The notes beneath the pieces were generated by a model. That model did not search any database and was not told the DNA's origin. It saw only the letters and a program-made list of their open reading frames with translations. The position numbers and the translations under genes were made by a program. From Clarireedia homoeocarpa (taxonomy: Eukaryota; Ascomycota; Leotiomycetes; Helotiales; Rutstroemiaceae), in assembly GCA_001465935.1 (NCBI GenBank), contig LNKV01000068.1:21971-85970 (forward strand): a DNA stretch of 64,000 nt, given 5' to 3'. Of this stretch, positions 11,101 to 21,478 are shown one piece after another (the stretch's first letter is position 1; every line of letters starts with the position of its first letter).

Positions 11101-11808
11101 AGCTGCCGAAGAAGGTTCCAATGACGATGGAGCTGCTGAGGATGGAGCTGCCGACGATGGAGCTGCCGACGATGGAGCTGCTGAAGACGGCAATAAAGAC
11201 GGTACAGCTGAACTTGTGATAGTGGATTCATATGTAGTAGTGACTGGAGTAGTAATGGTTTCGGTTGAGTACTCGTTCTCAACACTAGTGACAGTGTTTA
11301 TACAAGGATCTGTACTGTATACTGACGCTGCCTGGTAACCAGAACCGAAAACCGAACCTGAACTTGCTGTTTGTATAAGTTGGCAATAGGTACTTGTGGG
11401 GTTATAAACTGCTACATTGCAGTAGGCCGAGAAATGTACGCAGTAACTGAGGCACGAATTGACATCTTTGACTCCTGGACCATTTATGCGGACACTTCCG
11501 GTGACTGCTACATTTTCACATTGCTCCTTATAATATGTACCGCCATTCGAGTATACCGTGTTTTGGCATGCGCCGACTGGTGATACTGTGCCTGCCGTAC
11601 AAGTTGTAACCGTCTGAATAGCCGTGGTGGGCGTACTCCTAACCGTGATATATGTGCTGTCATAAGTCGAAGTGACCGTTACGATCGATTGTCCAACTCC
11701 CGCGCCGGCTGAAGGGGCTGATGAAGTTATCAACACAGAAGTCGCTATGGCGTTTGATTGTACCAAGCCGGCGAAGAGGACTAGTCCTCGGGCCAAAGAT
11801 CGGCCCAT
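8119..11808 (-). CDS. Large Ser/Thr-rich GPI-type cell-wall protein with tandem Cys-rich modules
   Basis: Single open frame; start set at 11808 (MGRSLARGLVLFAGLVQSN) because it gives a clean signal peptide, whereas an ATG 19 codons upstream would spoil it. Length 1229 residues. Order: signal peptide; two related Cys-rich modules (about residues 80-180 and 290-400), each with the pattern TTC..GxCQN.VY...YY.xxC and ending TDPC; a Ser/Thr/Pro stalk with short PSSAA repeats; 132-bp tandem repeats built round SPLPTSGSPIPTSI; then four copies of a Cys pair module (TVTACP..V.NCPA..TTFLTTETL..STTVCP); more Ser/Thr stalk; and a hydrophobic tail SLASVFGSMFMVMVVMLI suited to GPI attachment. Likely a heavily O-glycosylated wall protein or adhesin. 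The Cys modules resemble PAN/apple-like modules only loosely. Exact role unknown. Confidence 0.85.
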   Translation of the reverse strand: MGRSLARGLVLFAGLVQSNAIATSVLITSSAPSAGAGVGQSIVTVTSTYDSTYITVRSTPTTAIQTVTTCTAGTVSPVGACQNTVYSNGGTYYKEQCENVAVTGSVRINGPGVKDVNSCLSYCVHFSAYCNVAVYNPTSTYCQLIQTASSGSVFGSGYQAASVYSTDPCINTVTSVENEYSTETITTPVTTTYESTITSSAVPSLLPSSAAPSSAAPSSAAPSSAAPSSLEPSSAAPSSADPSSAVPSSLLVTPAPTTTATATPEPSAGAGAGQSVVTVTSSYASTYTNIITTTFSTVQTATTCTPSAFTAGQCQNGVYTLGTKYYQQYCNGASLSGGATVLVLPAAQIGLCNQYCSVYSTICSGYNYNTAARVCTFLSGSALQTGSALAYQAARAYTTDPCVDIITSVGTQYSTQTLSSDYTTVYESTITISISSSSVTTSVPESTSTSSDEDSTSGTAPTSSVTSDTPTIVTTSTPDTSTAVVPTSVANSSTEVDSMTTSSSVILVTSPLPPSGSPIPTSIADPAPYTNSSIIMPTTTDVTSPILVTSPLPTSGSPIPTSITVSAPYTNSSTVESTSIVTSPVVTSPILVTSPLPTSGSPIPTSITVSAPYTNSSTIESTSVVTSPVVTSPILVTSPLPTSGSPIPTSITTSALYTNSSIITSTLDVSSPVVNTPVKTSSLITTSVVSSPVSEPSSSDSQLTTSTIFTTRTATVTGCASSVTNCPATSQSTFLTTETLVLTTTICPVSEVPQPTTAVVISGIKYTTSTVLSTRTSTVTACPSSVSNCPASSQTTFLTTETVVISTTVCPISEATATTTPVQPTSAVAPSQAEGISLSSPGSSSAAVTSQSTGAASSDISSVVESTSTTKVLSSIVSSETQFTTSTVLSTRTTTVTACPRSVSNCPARSQTTFLTTETLVVSTTVCPVTESSVLTQPMPTTTPAASTGDSSGKTVSSSSTGIQYTTSTVLSTRTATVTACSAGLQNCPSSARSTFLTTETLIVSTTVCPVTESSQAPQTVPSSAVSLSTTATSSIVVVLPSSSSVGVAISSHSAEELSFAPSSVTGSTSGGSPAESSTQTSVILSTITVVPQATVPASITISSASDVPSGSSSPDTTSVVLPKVSAAYSQGYNASTSAIVGPSVYSTFASNSVPYPSSSSASQSLSGASLSTSASQPSSTSAALGVSQASSTTTSSEPAMFTGAASSTKWSLASVFGSMFMVMVVMLI
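8760..9712 (-). repeat. Four diverged copies of a Cys-pair module
   Basis: Four copies of about 48 residues with the pattern TSTVLSTRTxTVTAC....NCP...TTFLTTETL..STTVCP lie at roughly 9560-9712, 9375-9525, 9015-9165 and 8775-8925, separated by Ser/Thr-rich spacers. This pattern is common in fungal GPI wall proteins. Confidence 0.8.
9856..10370 (-). repeat. 132-bp in-frame tandem repeat inside the wall-protein gene
   Basis: Near-identical units begin at about 9856, 9988 and 10120 (132-bp period, 44 codons) and a diverged unit at 10240. Each encodes ILVTSPLPTSGSPIPTSI followed by a YTNSS sequon. The period is a multiple of three, so unit gain or loss keeps the frame. Confidence 0.85.
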
Positions 11809-12661
11809 CGTTGTGATTCTAAAATGAACGATATGAAAAGAGAGTAAACCCACAAATAACAACAAACAAACAATTATATAACGAGAGCGAGAGAACCAAA
11901 AGAATGGACTTGATAGAGATTTTCGATTTACAGAAAGAACATTAAATAAGGTACAGAACCAAACATATACATCCCCTTGAAAAAGATCCAGGGTCCTTAG
12001 TGTTCAGCTGATAACCTTACCTAATCTGAATATAAACTATATACTCTAAGTCGAATTAGGAATAAAGTCAATAGCATTATGGGGCACAGCTCCTCTTGGG
12101 CTGGAAATCGCACTTCTGTGGCCGGGGTCACCGACCTAGATATCGCAAAAAGATCTTTCTTTTGGGAAGGGTTGGAGAACGCATCCTGACGGCTGGGAAC
12201 GAGAAAGCGGCTGAGGCTCCACTTGACGCGAGTTAAGATTAACATAGGTCGGTCTGGAACCGAAGAATAAATGTGACACGGCACACGTTGCTCGGACACG
12301 GACAGTGCACCGATTTCAGTGGCGAATGTAATTGGTGAGGAAGGGAATTTTTTGGTTGTACCTGGATGATTGACATGGAGTAACTTGGGGTCAGACGGAA
12401 GATTTACTGATTGATGCTAGATAAATAACCTTTAGTTGACGTGAATGTATCCGATCTTTCCACGTGGAGAACTGACCCAGCGGTAAGTTCTTCGTTCGGC
12501 TGTTTAAGATCTGAAACATTCCTCGTACGGTGAGAACGGTGTATAGATAACTCCAATGTTCGCCTTTGAGGGCATTATCTTTGCCTCCTTATATCTAATC
12601 TTCTACGGTGTGCCCCTCATCGTTCCCGACGAATCCCTTTTTGATGGGATCTGGTACCTCT

Positions 12662-12767
12662 GAGGGACTATTTTCCTATAGCCCTATAGGGAGTTCCCAT
12701 AGACCTATAGGGGTATCCGATAGACCTATAGAGACGTCCTATAGGCCTATGGGAAAATAGTCCCCTC
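12662..12767. repeat. Fold-back element with CTATAGG core repeats
   Basis: The outer arms are imperfect inverted repeats: GAGGGACTATTTTCC at 12662 pairs with GGGAAAATAGTCCCCTC at 12751-12767, and the pairing continues inward through CTATAGG. Between the arms, palindromic CCTATAG/CTATAGG heptamers recur several times, including two copies of ATAGACCTATAG. No flanking target-site duplication is evident. Confidence 0.7.
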
Positions 12768-13617
12768 GCGTCTGGAAATATTATCGTATATGCTGAAGAA
12801 AGTTTACAATTTACCCAAGTTAAAACTTCGAAATCTGATATTGATTTAGCAACTGGCGCAACTAACCTAATCCTGAGAAGTTAGAAGTCAGGATCAAATC
12901 TATGTATGTGTTCTTGTACAAATTAGTAACTTCGAATGCGCTATTGGTAACGGCATCTTCACAAAATCAGAGCATACCAAGGTCACTATGCTTCTGTGGC
13001 ATGGGGGGCAATTGGTGTTCAAATGTATCTGTAGTCCCAACCGCAGACATAATTGCTACAAACGTGAGTGTTCATAGCCCTGCCAGATTAGACCATCAGT
13101 CGATTTATAAAGAGTGTTGTACATCTTATCGATTATACACTGGATCTTTCGGCACAGGTTATTGAGCCGGATGTGGCAAAGACTAACGAAGCATTTATTG
13201 CTGGAAGCTGTTCGAATCCATCACTCCTATATTGTTAGATCAGAAACTGAAGGAGAATACGCAAGATCATCCTTCAGTTATATTATTTTAATTGAAGTTT
13301 ACATCTAAATCTTTGAGACCTGATTCTTCAGATTGTTATCCTTTCTTTGCCGTCAATGACCTACAATGTCGGTCTCATCCTCAGTCACAGTTATGAATGG
13401 TAGTCTCACATATATATCATCCCAGCGCCATTCCTAGAAGTTCTCATATTTATCTTTGTGAAATAGAAGAGACAAATACATCCAACACACATATTCATCT
13501 TTATACTGGGTGATTCCGTCATGGAACGGTGGGTGCGCCGGCTGAAGCTTCTCTTCAGAACTTCAAGAGTACTCCCAGTTGCCACAGACGTTTCAGTGAC
13601 CCCAGACATATCTCGTT

Positions 13618-13654
13618 CTAACCCTAACCCTAAACCACTTAAAACCCTAACCCT
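13618..13654. repeat. Short interstitial telomere-like repeat (CCCTAA)n
   Basis: CTAACCCTAACCCTAAACC followed after a few bases by AAAACCCTAACCCTCC. CCCTAA is the C-strand of the usual fungal telomere repeat TTAGGG. There are about four units, two of them degenerate. Confidence 0.75.
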
Positions 13655-13739
13655 CCGATTTCTCTTATTAGATTCACCTCAACTTTGTATCTATTCCTGT
13701 GAGACTATAAAGGGACTCCCAAATTGAGGAACGATCTCT

Positions 13740-13940
13740 AGTTACTAACTATCTAGTTCTCTTCTATTTATAAATTATAAAATATATTAGACTTATTAAG
13801 TTTATTATAGTTTAAAAATATAAATCTCTTTTAAATAACTATATAGTCAGTTTTTTAAATACATAGATTAGATAAAATTCAAATATAATTATTTTTTTAA
13901 AAGTTCTAATTTTTATAATATAATAACTATCCAGAAAATA
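13740..13940. other. A/T-rich tract
   Basis: About 200 bp of nearly pure A/T directly downstream of the NACHT gene and next to the telomere-like repeat. Composition is like the A/T block at the right end of the window, consistent with RIP-altered DNA, but no ancestral element can be recognised. Confidence 0.5.
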
Positions 13941-14022
13941 AGTGAACCTCTGAAAATCGGCATATGATACAGGCCCACGGTTGGATAATAAAAAGGCGCG
14001 GTTGATTAGCAAAACCCTTTAA

Positions 14023-17000
14023 TTATCTACAACTCAAATATGCCTTTCGATCCCAGTTCAACCCACTACGAATTGGAACACTGAACGGTTTCTCGCTCTC
14101 CACAAAATCGCCTCTCAACACCTTCCATGGTGATATTTCCCGCCTGAGATCGGACGACTTGCTATCCAAATTGGCGTCCAATGCCCGCCACCCGTCCTTC
14201 TGTGGTATTTTCCATTGCAGGAAAGCAGGTGGACTTGCCTGGGTTTCTGGGTGACGAGCGTCGGGGTCGTCTTTGGAAGGTCGCTCGGTCGAATCCGGGT
14301 CTGTACTAGGACACACGGCACCCAGCGCCAAATAGAGATAACTATTCTTCCCGTCCGAACCAGATCTGTGCAGCATGCGAGGTTCTCTATGAGGCGTGGA
14401 AGCTGGGAAGTAGATAGGGGTACGCAATGTCTTTACGGTTGTATCCTCATCGCCACCGTTTTTGGATAATTTGACCAGTATGATCTTAGGATCACATGTC
14501 AATGGTGGAAGTGCGATGAGTAAGGCGTCGTCATTCCAATAGGTTAGCGTAAGCGGCAGCGGTATGTTAGTTAATCTGTCTGAGAAACTGTACGTGCACT
14601 GAATTGGCTGGCTCTCTCGGATAAAGGTGTCGTCACTGTTGCCATCTGGATTGAAACGATAAGCTGCCACAGTTACATCGCATTTTGTGCTGGTTGGCTC
14701 CTCAGTCAATGAGATTGATAAACAGTGCAGATAATCTCCGCGTGGCGAGAAGCGGAGCTCTGTGGTGTTGTTTAGTTCAGACGTTGATGATATCGAGGAT
14801 GGAAAATTGAACGTACCTCGTGTACTTGCTGCGGGCTTTCCATGAAAGTCTACAGGCTCGGGCAGATGTTTGCTGCTCTGGGTCATCGTTTCTAGGTCCA
14901 CCAATTCTATCTGAAGAGATGTGTGTGTGAACGCTAAGATTGGGAGAGTTGGGTGCATAGTACTACCGACTTTTTCCCACCTTGTCAAGGAGCTCGACCA
15001 AGGTCTAGTCCAGTACGGTGGACACTCCGGCTGTACTAAAATCAGACAATTTCTGATTTTCTTCTCGCCATCTTCGGCGTCGTAATCAGTATCGGAAGTC
15101 CCGTTTTCGTATTGGCAGTTAGAGCTTCCTGATAAAGACTGATCATCCGAGTCGTTCTCTTCCTCTGACTCAAATCCAGACGACGCCGAGTCATTGTCAC
15201 TATCTTCGTTTTCATCCTGTTGACTGGGAAGTGGGATAGTAAATTTCTTCATCTGCCACCCAGCATGTAAAATCCGTGTGCGTATCTTTTTTGCATCATT
15301 GAACTCAGTTGTCGCTCGTAACACCTTCCATTCCCCATTCCTCTCCTCATTAATGCACTTTGCGACTGAGTGTGGTAGCTCGAAACAGTCACTGCGCTCT
15401 GCTGTTGTTCGTCTTACTTTCAGACTTTGCGGATAAACGCTCCAAGCTTCGATAACATTGTCATCTACGGGGAAGATATCCCATCCGGACATATCGCCAC
15501 CAAGAGGCAGGTGTTGGCGTGATGAATGTGAGTCTTTGCTTGGGAGCACTGCCTCCCGCAACCGGTACAATTTATCTTGGGCATCGTCTTTCTCCCGGAC
15601 CAACACGTCTACTAGGAGTCTCTTCCCCGAAAAGGAAACATCTAGAAGGCGGACTCCGGCCACTGCGTCCATGTCGGACAAATGTGCGAGATTTTCAACT
15701 CGCAGCTTTTTGGATTTTATAAGTGGGTTTAGGTGACAGCTTTCAGCAAAATGCCTCAGCGGAGAGCAAAGATTTAATCCTTCAGAGTGATTGGTGATTA
15801 CCTCGCTCCATTCGTTTGCGAAACAGCACAAGGATTGGTCCATCAGCCTACATTCTGTCGACACCCCACTGAGCCAGTCCGGTAATGGAATGCCGAAGTG
15901 ATGGGAACCGTTCCCTTTTATTCTCTTGAAATCCATTCTGTAGTATCCCGATTTTGTGCCTGTAAAACTGCCGAAGAGATAACGGGCGACATGACTCTGT
16001 ACGCCAAGACAAGTCCAGAATGCCTTACTCTTCAAGAATCCTGTGACCTGCTCCGTAAGATCGGGGGTATGTTTCACCTCACACAAGTGCTGGCACCAAA
16101 ATGTGGCGGCATACCTCAAGAAAGCGTGTTCCTTGGCGTTTTTGTCCAACAAGCCCTTAATGTCCTGGCACTTAGTGTATCGGTCGTACTTCAGATACGT
16201 GAGACACAGTAGACCCATTTCCCTGTGGGCACTTTCAGACGTAACAAAGTATTTGCGCGCACCGGGGCTAATGCTATCCAAGGCATCAGGGTTCTGTAGA
16301 AGGAAATCTTTAACTGTCTTGTGGTAGAACTTGATAGTAGGATTATCTTGTGGGACCTTGCCACGTCGCTCAACTGTTAGCATCGGGCCACAAAGCTTCT
16401 CTATAAGATCTTTTTGGGGCAAACGTGAGTCGTCGTAGTCATTTGCTCCCAATTCGATTGATGCCGCATCGATGAGTTCTTGAAATGAAATAGATTGCTC
16501 TGCTCCCACGAGAATAACAAAGACACGTCTAATGCATTACGTAAGTCTTTTTACACTTGTAAATTCGTGACAGCGGCACTTACCTGACAAGCTCTTGTTC
16601 CTCTGTACTGTATTTTTCGAATTCTTCGAGTGATCTTATGTAGTAGCTGTTCAGTGTTTTGGGGAATCGCTTCAGAGCCCGGTCAACATCCGCGTCGCAG
16701 GTTAGACCGACACGCCGAAGCTTCTCGCACACAAATCTCGCATAGAGGAAATTTTGCTCACATTCATCCGACCATTCGTTGAAACAGTTGATGCAGGTCA
16801 GGGTTGATGCGACATATGTTTTTATGGAAGCCGAGATCACATTTGGCTCGGGGCACAGTTCGACCGCATTTACCTTTGCCATGGCTTCACGTATCTGAGT
16901 ATGGTCGCGGCTTAAGAATAGCCACTTAACGGTAGCGTAGACCTTTGCCTGCACTAAGTTACAAAGCACTGGTAGCATTATCGCGTCGTCTGAGCACTCG

Positions 17001-18337
17001 TCTAGTCCATCGATGACAAGGTAGATGCGATCTAACGGACTAAGAAGCTGATGCAAGAAGTCGCTGGCAACAGGATATGACTGGAGGAAATCAGAGTAAT
17101 GCTTCTGCTCTTCATATCTTTGGATGAGTTTGTCCGGTAGAGTTTGTGTCATACCTAGAGCCTGGAGGGCTAGAGACCGTATGCCGCTAATGCCGTTACG
17201 TCGCGAAACGTTGCTGAAGGAGTAGAAGAACATGGCAACCTTCTCATTGCTTTTCTTAAGGTCGTTAATTACTGACGATGCCAGAACACTCTTTCCTGAT
17301 CCGGGTGGTGAATTATACCATAGTATTGCCCCATTTGTACCATCACACCAGTCCTTGAAACTCTGATCCTTTAATATCCAGTCACAGGTGCCTTTTTGTC
17401 GACGACTTAGTTGTTCTTCAAAGTCAATATTGGCATCGAGGTTCTCGTGGCCTCTGATCCAGCCTGATATTTCATTCCTCAATATGTTATGATTTTGGCA
17501 ACTCTCTTTCCGCAAGTCCTCCGATCTTTCCTTCCTCCTCTCTTCCCGGTCCACTGTCGCATGAGAGAGCCCTATTGCCGAAGCATAACGATCTAGTAAG
17601 CAACCATCTTGCCGAAGTTTATCTTGAGCATCCTTGATGACAGTATGCAAAGGCTTCGTAATGATACTCTTCATCATCGTTTTCAGTAAATTTTGTGACA
17701 GTGTCTGCGATGCCTTGAGCCAGAACTGAATGATGTTCTTGTAAGATCTGACTAAAAGATCTTGAAAGCTGGGCGTATTATCATACTTTGCCAACAGCTT
17801 GTAGCACTTCAATATAGTTCCAATCTCCTCTATTGCCTCTAGTATAGTCTCGAACTGGCTATGGACCTTGAATGCGAGATCAAGTACCACTCGAGCGCCC
17901 GAGAAAGCGATGCTGACACCAAAAGGAGCATCCTGAACAACAGCTTCACAAATTTTCATCAGGCTCTGCAGATTTTCGATGAAAGGGGACAAGCGATGTA
18001 GTATTTTATAACCACGACCGCCTGTCCTTCGAGATTCGAGCTCTCTGATAGATTCGCGTAGCGTATTGGCCGACTCGTCACTTTGGAGAGGGTTACTTCT
18101 GCTTGATGCCGAGGCTTGCGGGTGGCTGATGTTGATTAGCTCCTTGAGAAAGGGGTTTTTCTCCGGTTCCCTGGGCTTCAATTTTAGTTCGCCAACGACC
18201 TCATGAACCGCCCTCGCAAATGGACCATCCGAGGGAGCGTTTATTACCAAGGTTGCGGAACTGGCAAGCGAAGATGTATCCATTTCGATAACAACTCTTC
18301 TTACTCCTTTCCGCGTAGCTGACAAAAGCACCATCAA
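14023..18337 (-). CDS. NACHT-type STAND NTPase (fungal NLR-like), 1419 residues
   Basis: Two exons, 18337-16584 and 16528-14023, join in frame (GTAAGT donor). Residues about 110-260 are a helical N-terminal region like that found in many fungal NLRs (DUF7708-like; tentative). A NACHT domain follows with Walker A NSPPGSGKS near residue 342 and Walker B YLVIDGLDECSD near 440. A winged-helix-like part is formed across the splice (ELVRRVFVILVGAEQSISFQELIDAAS). The C-terminal 800 residues show no ankyrin, WD40 or TPR repeat; they hold a strongly acidic Asp/Glu/Ser stretch near residue 1020-1075 and beta-rich segments. Known role of the class: signal-transducing ATPases in heterokaryon incompatibility and fungal immunity, cytosolic. 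The ligand-sensing part is unrecognised. An internal ATG (MDTSS, 18 codons in) could be the true start. Confidence 0.88.
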
Positions 18338-19051
18338 TAGACAGAATAGGATGATGGTGATATAGAAATAACACCAAAAACCCTCCCAAGATAGTCCGGC
18401 CGATTAAGTTGTATATTTACACAACTACTATAGTTCTCCAAGATGAAACCAGTGCTTGCAATGGGTAGAGGAGACTAGTGGCTCCTCTACAGGTTACAAA
18501 GAAATGAAATTGTATTTTCACTAACACAAGTTTCAAAATAGAACTTTCGTGATCTAATAATTTGATATTATAATTCGTTTCACAAACTAATCAACCTTAG
18601 TTATGTAAATGTAAACAGCTTGAAGAAAATTTATTCCTTTCTCGAATTCTGGTGGCTGTTTATTAAAATGCTCACCGAATAGATCTTCAAGGGAACGTTA
18701 CATCGCTAGTTTACGCCTCAGTGTATAATTAAGCCAATGATTGATCAAAAGCTTCTTGATCTGCATAATAAAATACAATCAGTAGCTGCAATGCACCCCA
18801 ATATCAATAGTCAGGTTGAATTCTGGATGCTGTGCCATATGAACTTTTAACGGGCAGTCTGCCAGTCTTCCACGTCAAATAAGATTCGCGGAACAAAAAT
18901 CGAATCAACCAGCCTCGTCAACCACGCAAAATGATAACTTGACAAGCCCGCCATGGTTTTCTATTACTTATACGTCTAAAAACGGTTAAAATTCTTGAAA
19001 ATATCCATTCAAGTCTAAGTTCATACGTCTCGAAGAGATCACTTCCGAATT
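18338..19051. other. Divergent intergenic region
   Basis: Between the NACHT gene (minus) and the AAA ATPase (plus). Moderately A/T-rich. No gene or repeat is recognised; it should hold both promoters. Confidence 0.45.
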
Positions 19052-21118
19052 ATGGAAGCCCCGGAGGGAGATGTGAGCAGCGAGCTCGGCTCACGCGCTG
19101 AGTTCAAGACATACCATCATACTCGTAAAAAAGATGGTAACATGGTTACACAGCCCATATTGGAGCCATTTGGAAAAGCGAAAGGCTCCGGCGACAATGA
19201 TAGATCCTACGCGCTCGTCATCCACCGCCATTTCACTGCCGAGAGTCTGGGAGAGGTCACTTCCGTCACATTGCAAGTAAACTCGCCATATTTACTGAAA
19301 GCTTTTCGAGAAGTTGTCAAATTCTATCCTACCGTGCCCTCAGATTTCACCTCTCCATTTGAGCTCAGCAGTCCCTTTCAGATGTTGATGCACTATTGGG
19401 AGGAACTGGACGCGTACCGGTTGCAGACGGACAGCACGGTCATGCATCGTGACCTGAACCTGCTTTTCGATTTCATGCAACATGAGATTGGGCGAGAGAG
19501 GGAGAAGGTATTATCGATGCTCAAAATAGAGCAAGTCAGTTATCTGACCGCCTGGGTGTTATTTCGACCTGGTGATCTTTTGTATAAAGAAGAAATGCTG
19601 CATGGGTGGTTGTTGCGATGTGTCAAAACGGCCTATGAAGTAAGCACAACTATAGGCCCATACCTGGAGGTTCATTGCACATATACAGACTACGATGGGA
19701 CGTTGTTTGGTCAGGCGAAGCACGTAATTCGTGTCATTCAGAAGCGGTCATTTGGACAAGAGAATCCGGCTTTTATTACAGATCTGCCTGTGTATCCTAG
19801 GAAGTATGTCAAAGAAGGAAATACGCTTGAAGAGAGATTAAAGATGCGAGGGCTAAGGTTTCTTAACTTTAAGGGTACACCCATCCAGGCGTATAATGGG
19901 CTTGCCCAATACCTAAAAGAACCTCCTGATTCATTCTGGCACCCGAGCATGGCGGACTTTGATGGAGTCTGGCTACCATATACGGTGACGGCCCCTGCAT
20001 ACTCTTCGTAATATAAGACTAATATAAAACAGGAAGTGGGCCGTGTCGTTCTGGATAGAAAGTCTTTCCAAGAGGATAATTTTAGCGACCAGGTGGGAGT
20101 AGCGCGCGCCGAACCAGAGCCATTGTTGTGCCCCCCGTATGCAATTGGATACTCCCTAGCAAAGAAATATTGGGCCCGTTTCTCCGTGGATAACCTTAGC
20201 AGTATCCAGTGGACAGAGAATGCGTGGGAGTCCTTGATTCTGAACGACGAACAGAAGGATGTCATCCAGGCCGTAGTGTCATCTCACCACTATCCAGAGG
20301 ATGCACGTAACCAACCGGAGCAGAAAGGAAAGGGACTGGTCATCCTGCTCCACGGTTCACCGGGTTCTGGAAAAACTCTGACCGCAGAAACTGCGGCTGA
20401 AGGGACGAAGAAGGCTCTTTTGTCCGCATCACTGGGGGACTTGAACAAAACAGACCGGTGAGAATTTACTGAATAGAGCCAAGATGAAATGCTAATATGA
20501 ATCCACAGCGCATACATATTTGAATATGAGCTCCAAAAGTTACTGCAGTATGCCACATTATGGAAAGCCATTGTTCTTCTCGATGAAGCGGACGTCTTTC
20601 TCGAGGCACGAGATGAGGCATCAGGTGATGGCAGACGAAATGCACTGGTAGCTGTGTTTCTTAAGCAGTTGGAATACTTTGCCGGCATCGTCTTCCTCAC
20701 TACCAATCGTTTGTCATCTTTCGACCGCGCCATGAAGTCGCGTATTCATCTCGCCCTTGGTTATGGGCCTCCAGATGATGATGTTCGCAAACGGATTTGG
20801 GACCAATGTCTTAACGGGGTCCCGGTTGAGGAGCAAGACTTGGGTGATATCGATGCGGTGGCTAGAGCGCTCTCGACGGTGAAGATGAATGGGCGGGAGA
20901 TCTCTAATGCCCTGAACACGGCGAGGACGATTGCCAGGTTTAAAAGCACAAAACTGCAAATAACACATATTGAAAGTGTGTTTAAGGTTAAGTCGGCTTT
21001 TGAGAAGAGTCTCCGGCATGGTGCAAGGAGCTTGACTTCAGAGGAGATAGGAAGTCTGAATTTGGGCGGTCTAATACGACGGAATTCCATTTTGTTAGAA
21101 GAACCCGAAGAGTATTAA
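19052..21118 (+). CDS. Fungal AAA+ ATPase with N-terminal DUF7025-type region
   Basis: Preferred exons: 19052-19984, 20033-20457 and 20509-21118, giving 655 residues. An in-frame TAA at 20009 forces an intron. GTGACG at 19985 with CTAATATAAAACAG ending at 20032 (48 nt) keeps the frame and yields EVGRVVLDRKSF, the expected family sequence; a GTAATA donor at 20008 with acceptor at 20058 is a second possibility. The N-terminal half is the helical/beta region typical of large fungal AAA ATPases. The AAA module shows Walker A LHGSPGSGKT, Walker B IVLLDEADVFLE, sensor-1 TTNR and an arginine-finger region AMKSRIH. Members are single-ring ATPases of unknown substrate. The protein is shorter than many paralogs and has no C-terminal low-complexity tail. 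Function beyond ATP-driven remodelling cannot be stated. Confidence 0.88.
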
Positions 21119-21478
21119 TTATTTTATAAAGAGAATTACAAGAATATGAAGAAGAGAAGTACTTAGAGGTGAAGGGAATACTGTTTGATCATCGTATCTA
21201 TTTAGTTCCTCGTTATATATATATACTTTGAATGAACAAACACCTTTGTCTACTATTTGGCTGCTCCTCAGTTGGGTATCCTATTCCACTCAGGGATTTT
21301 CGAAGTTTCTAGTTAATATTTTTATCCAGTGAGATTTTTCTAAAGAATCTCCAGGATATTTTAAATATATAAGTAAATGTGTAATAATTGTATTACTTTT
21401 GTGTTTTTATAAAAATAATTCACTTCAACTAATAACAATATTATATACTTATATTCGGGCTTCTAATCTAAGTATTTA
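21119..21478. other. Convergent A/T-rich intergenic region
   Basis: The 3' ends of the AAA ATPase and the membrane protein meet here. A/T-rich with no coding signal. Confidence 0.5.

Larger units (their letters stand above)
11809..14022. other. Gene-poor 2.2-kb stretch with repeats
   Basis: Upstream of the wall-protein gene and downstream of the NACHT gene. It holds a fold-back element (12662-12767), an internal telomere-like run (13618-13654) and an A/T-rich block (about 13740-13940). No supported gene is seen; the small open frames here lack start context and family resemblance. Confidence 0.5.

Noticed and set aside
20008..20058. Alternative first intron of the AAA ATPase (GTAATA donor, acceptor at 20058)
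   Set aside because: It keeps frame but removes the conserved GRVVLD segment and puts the branch site far from the acceptor; the 19985-20032 intron fits better.
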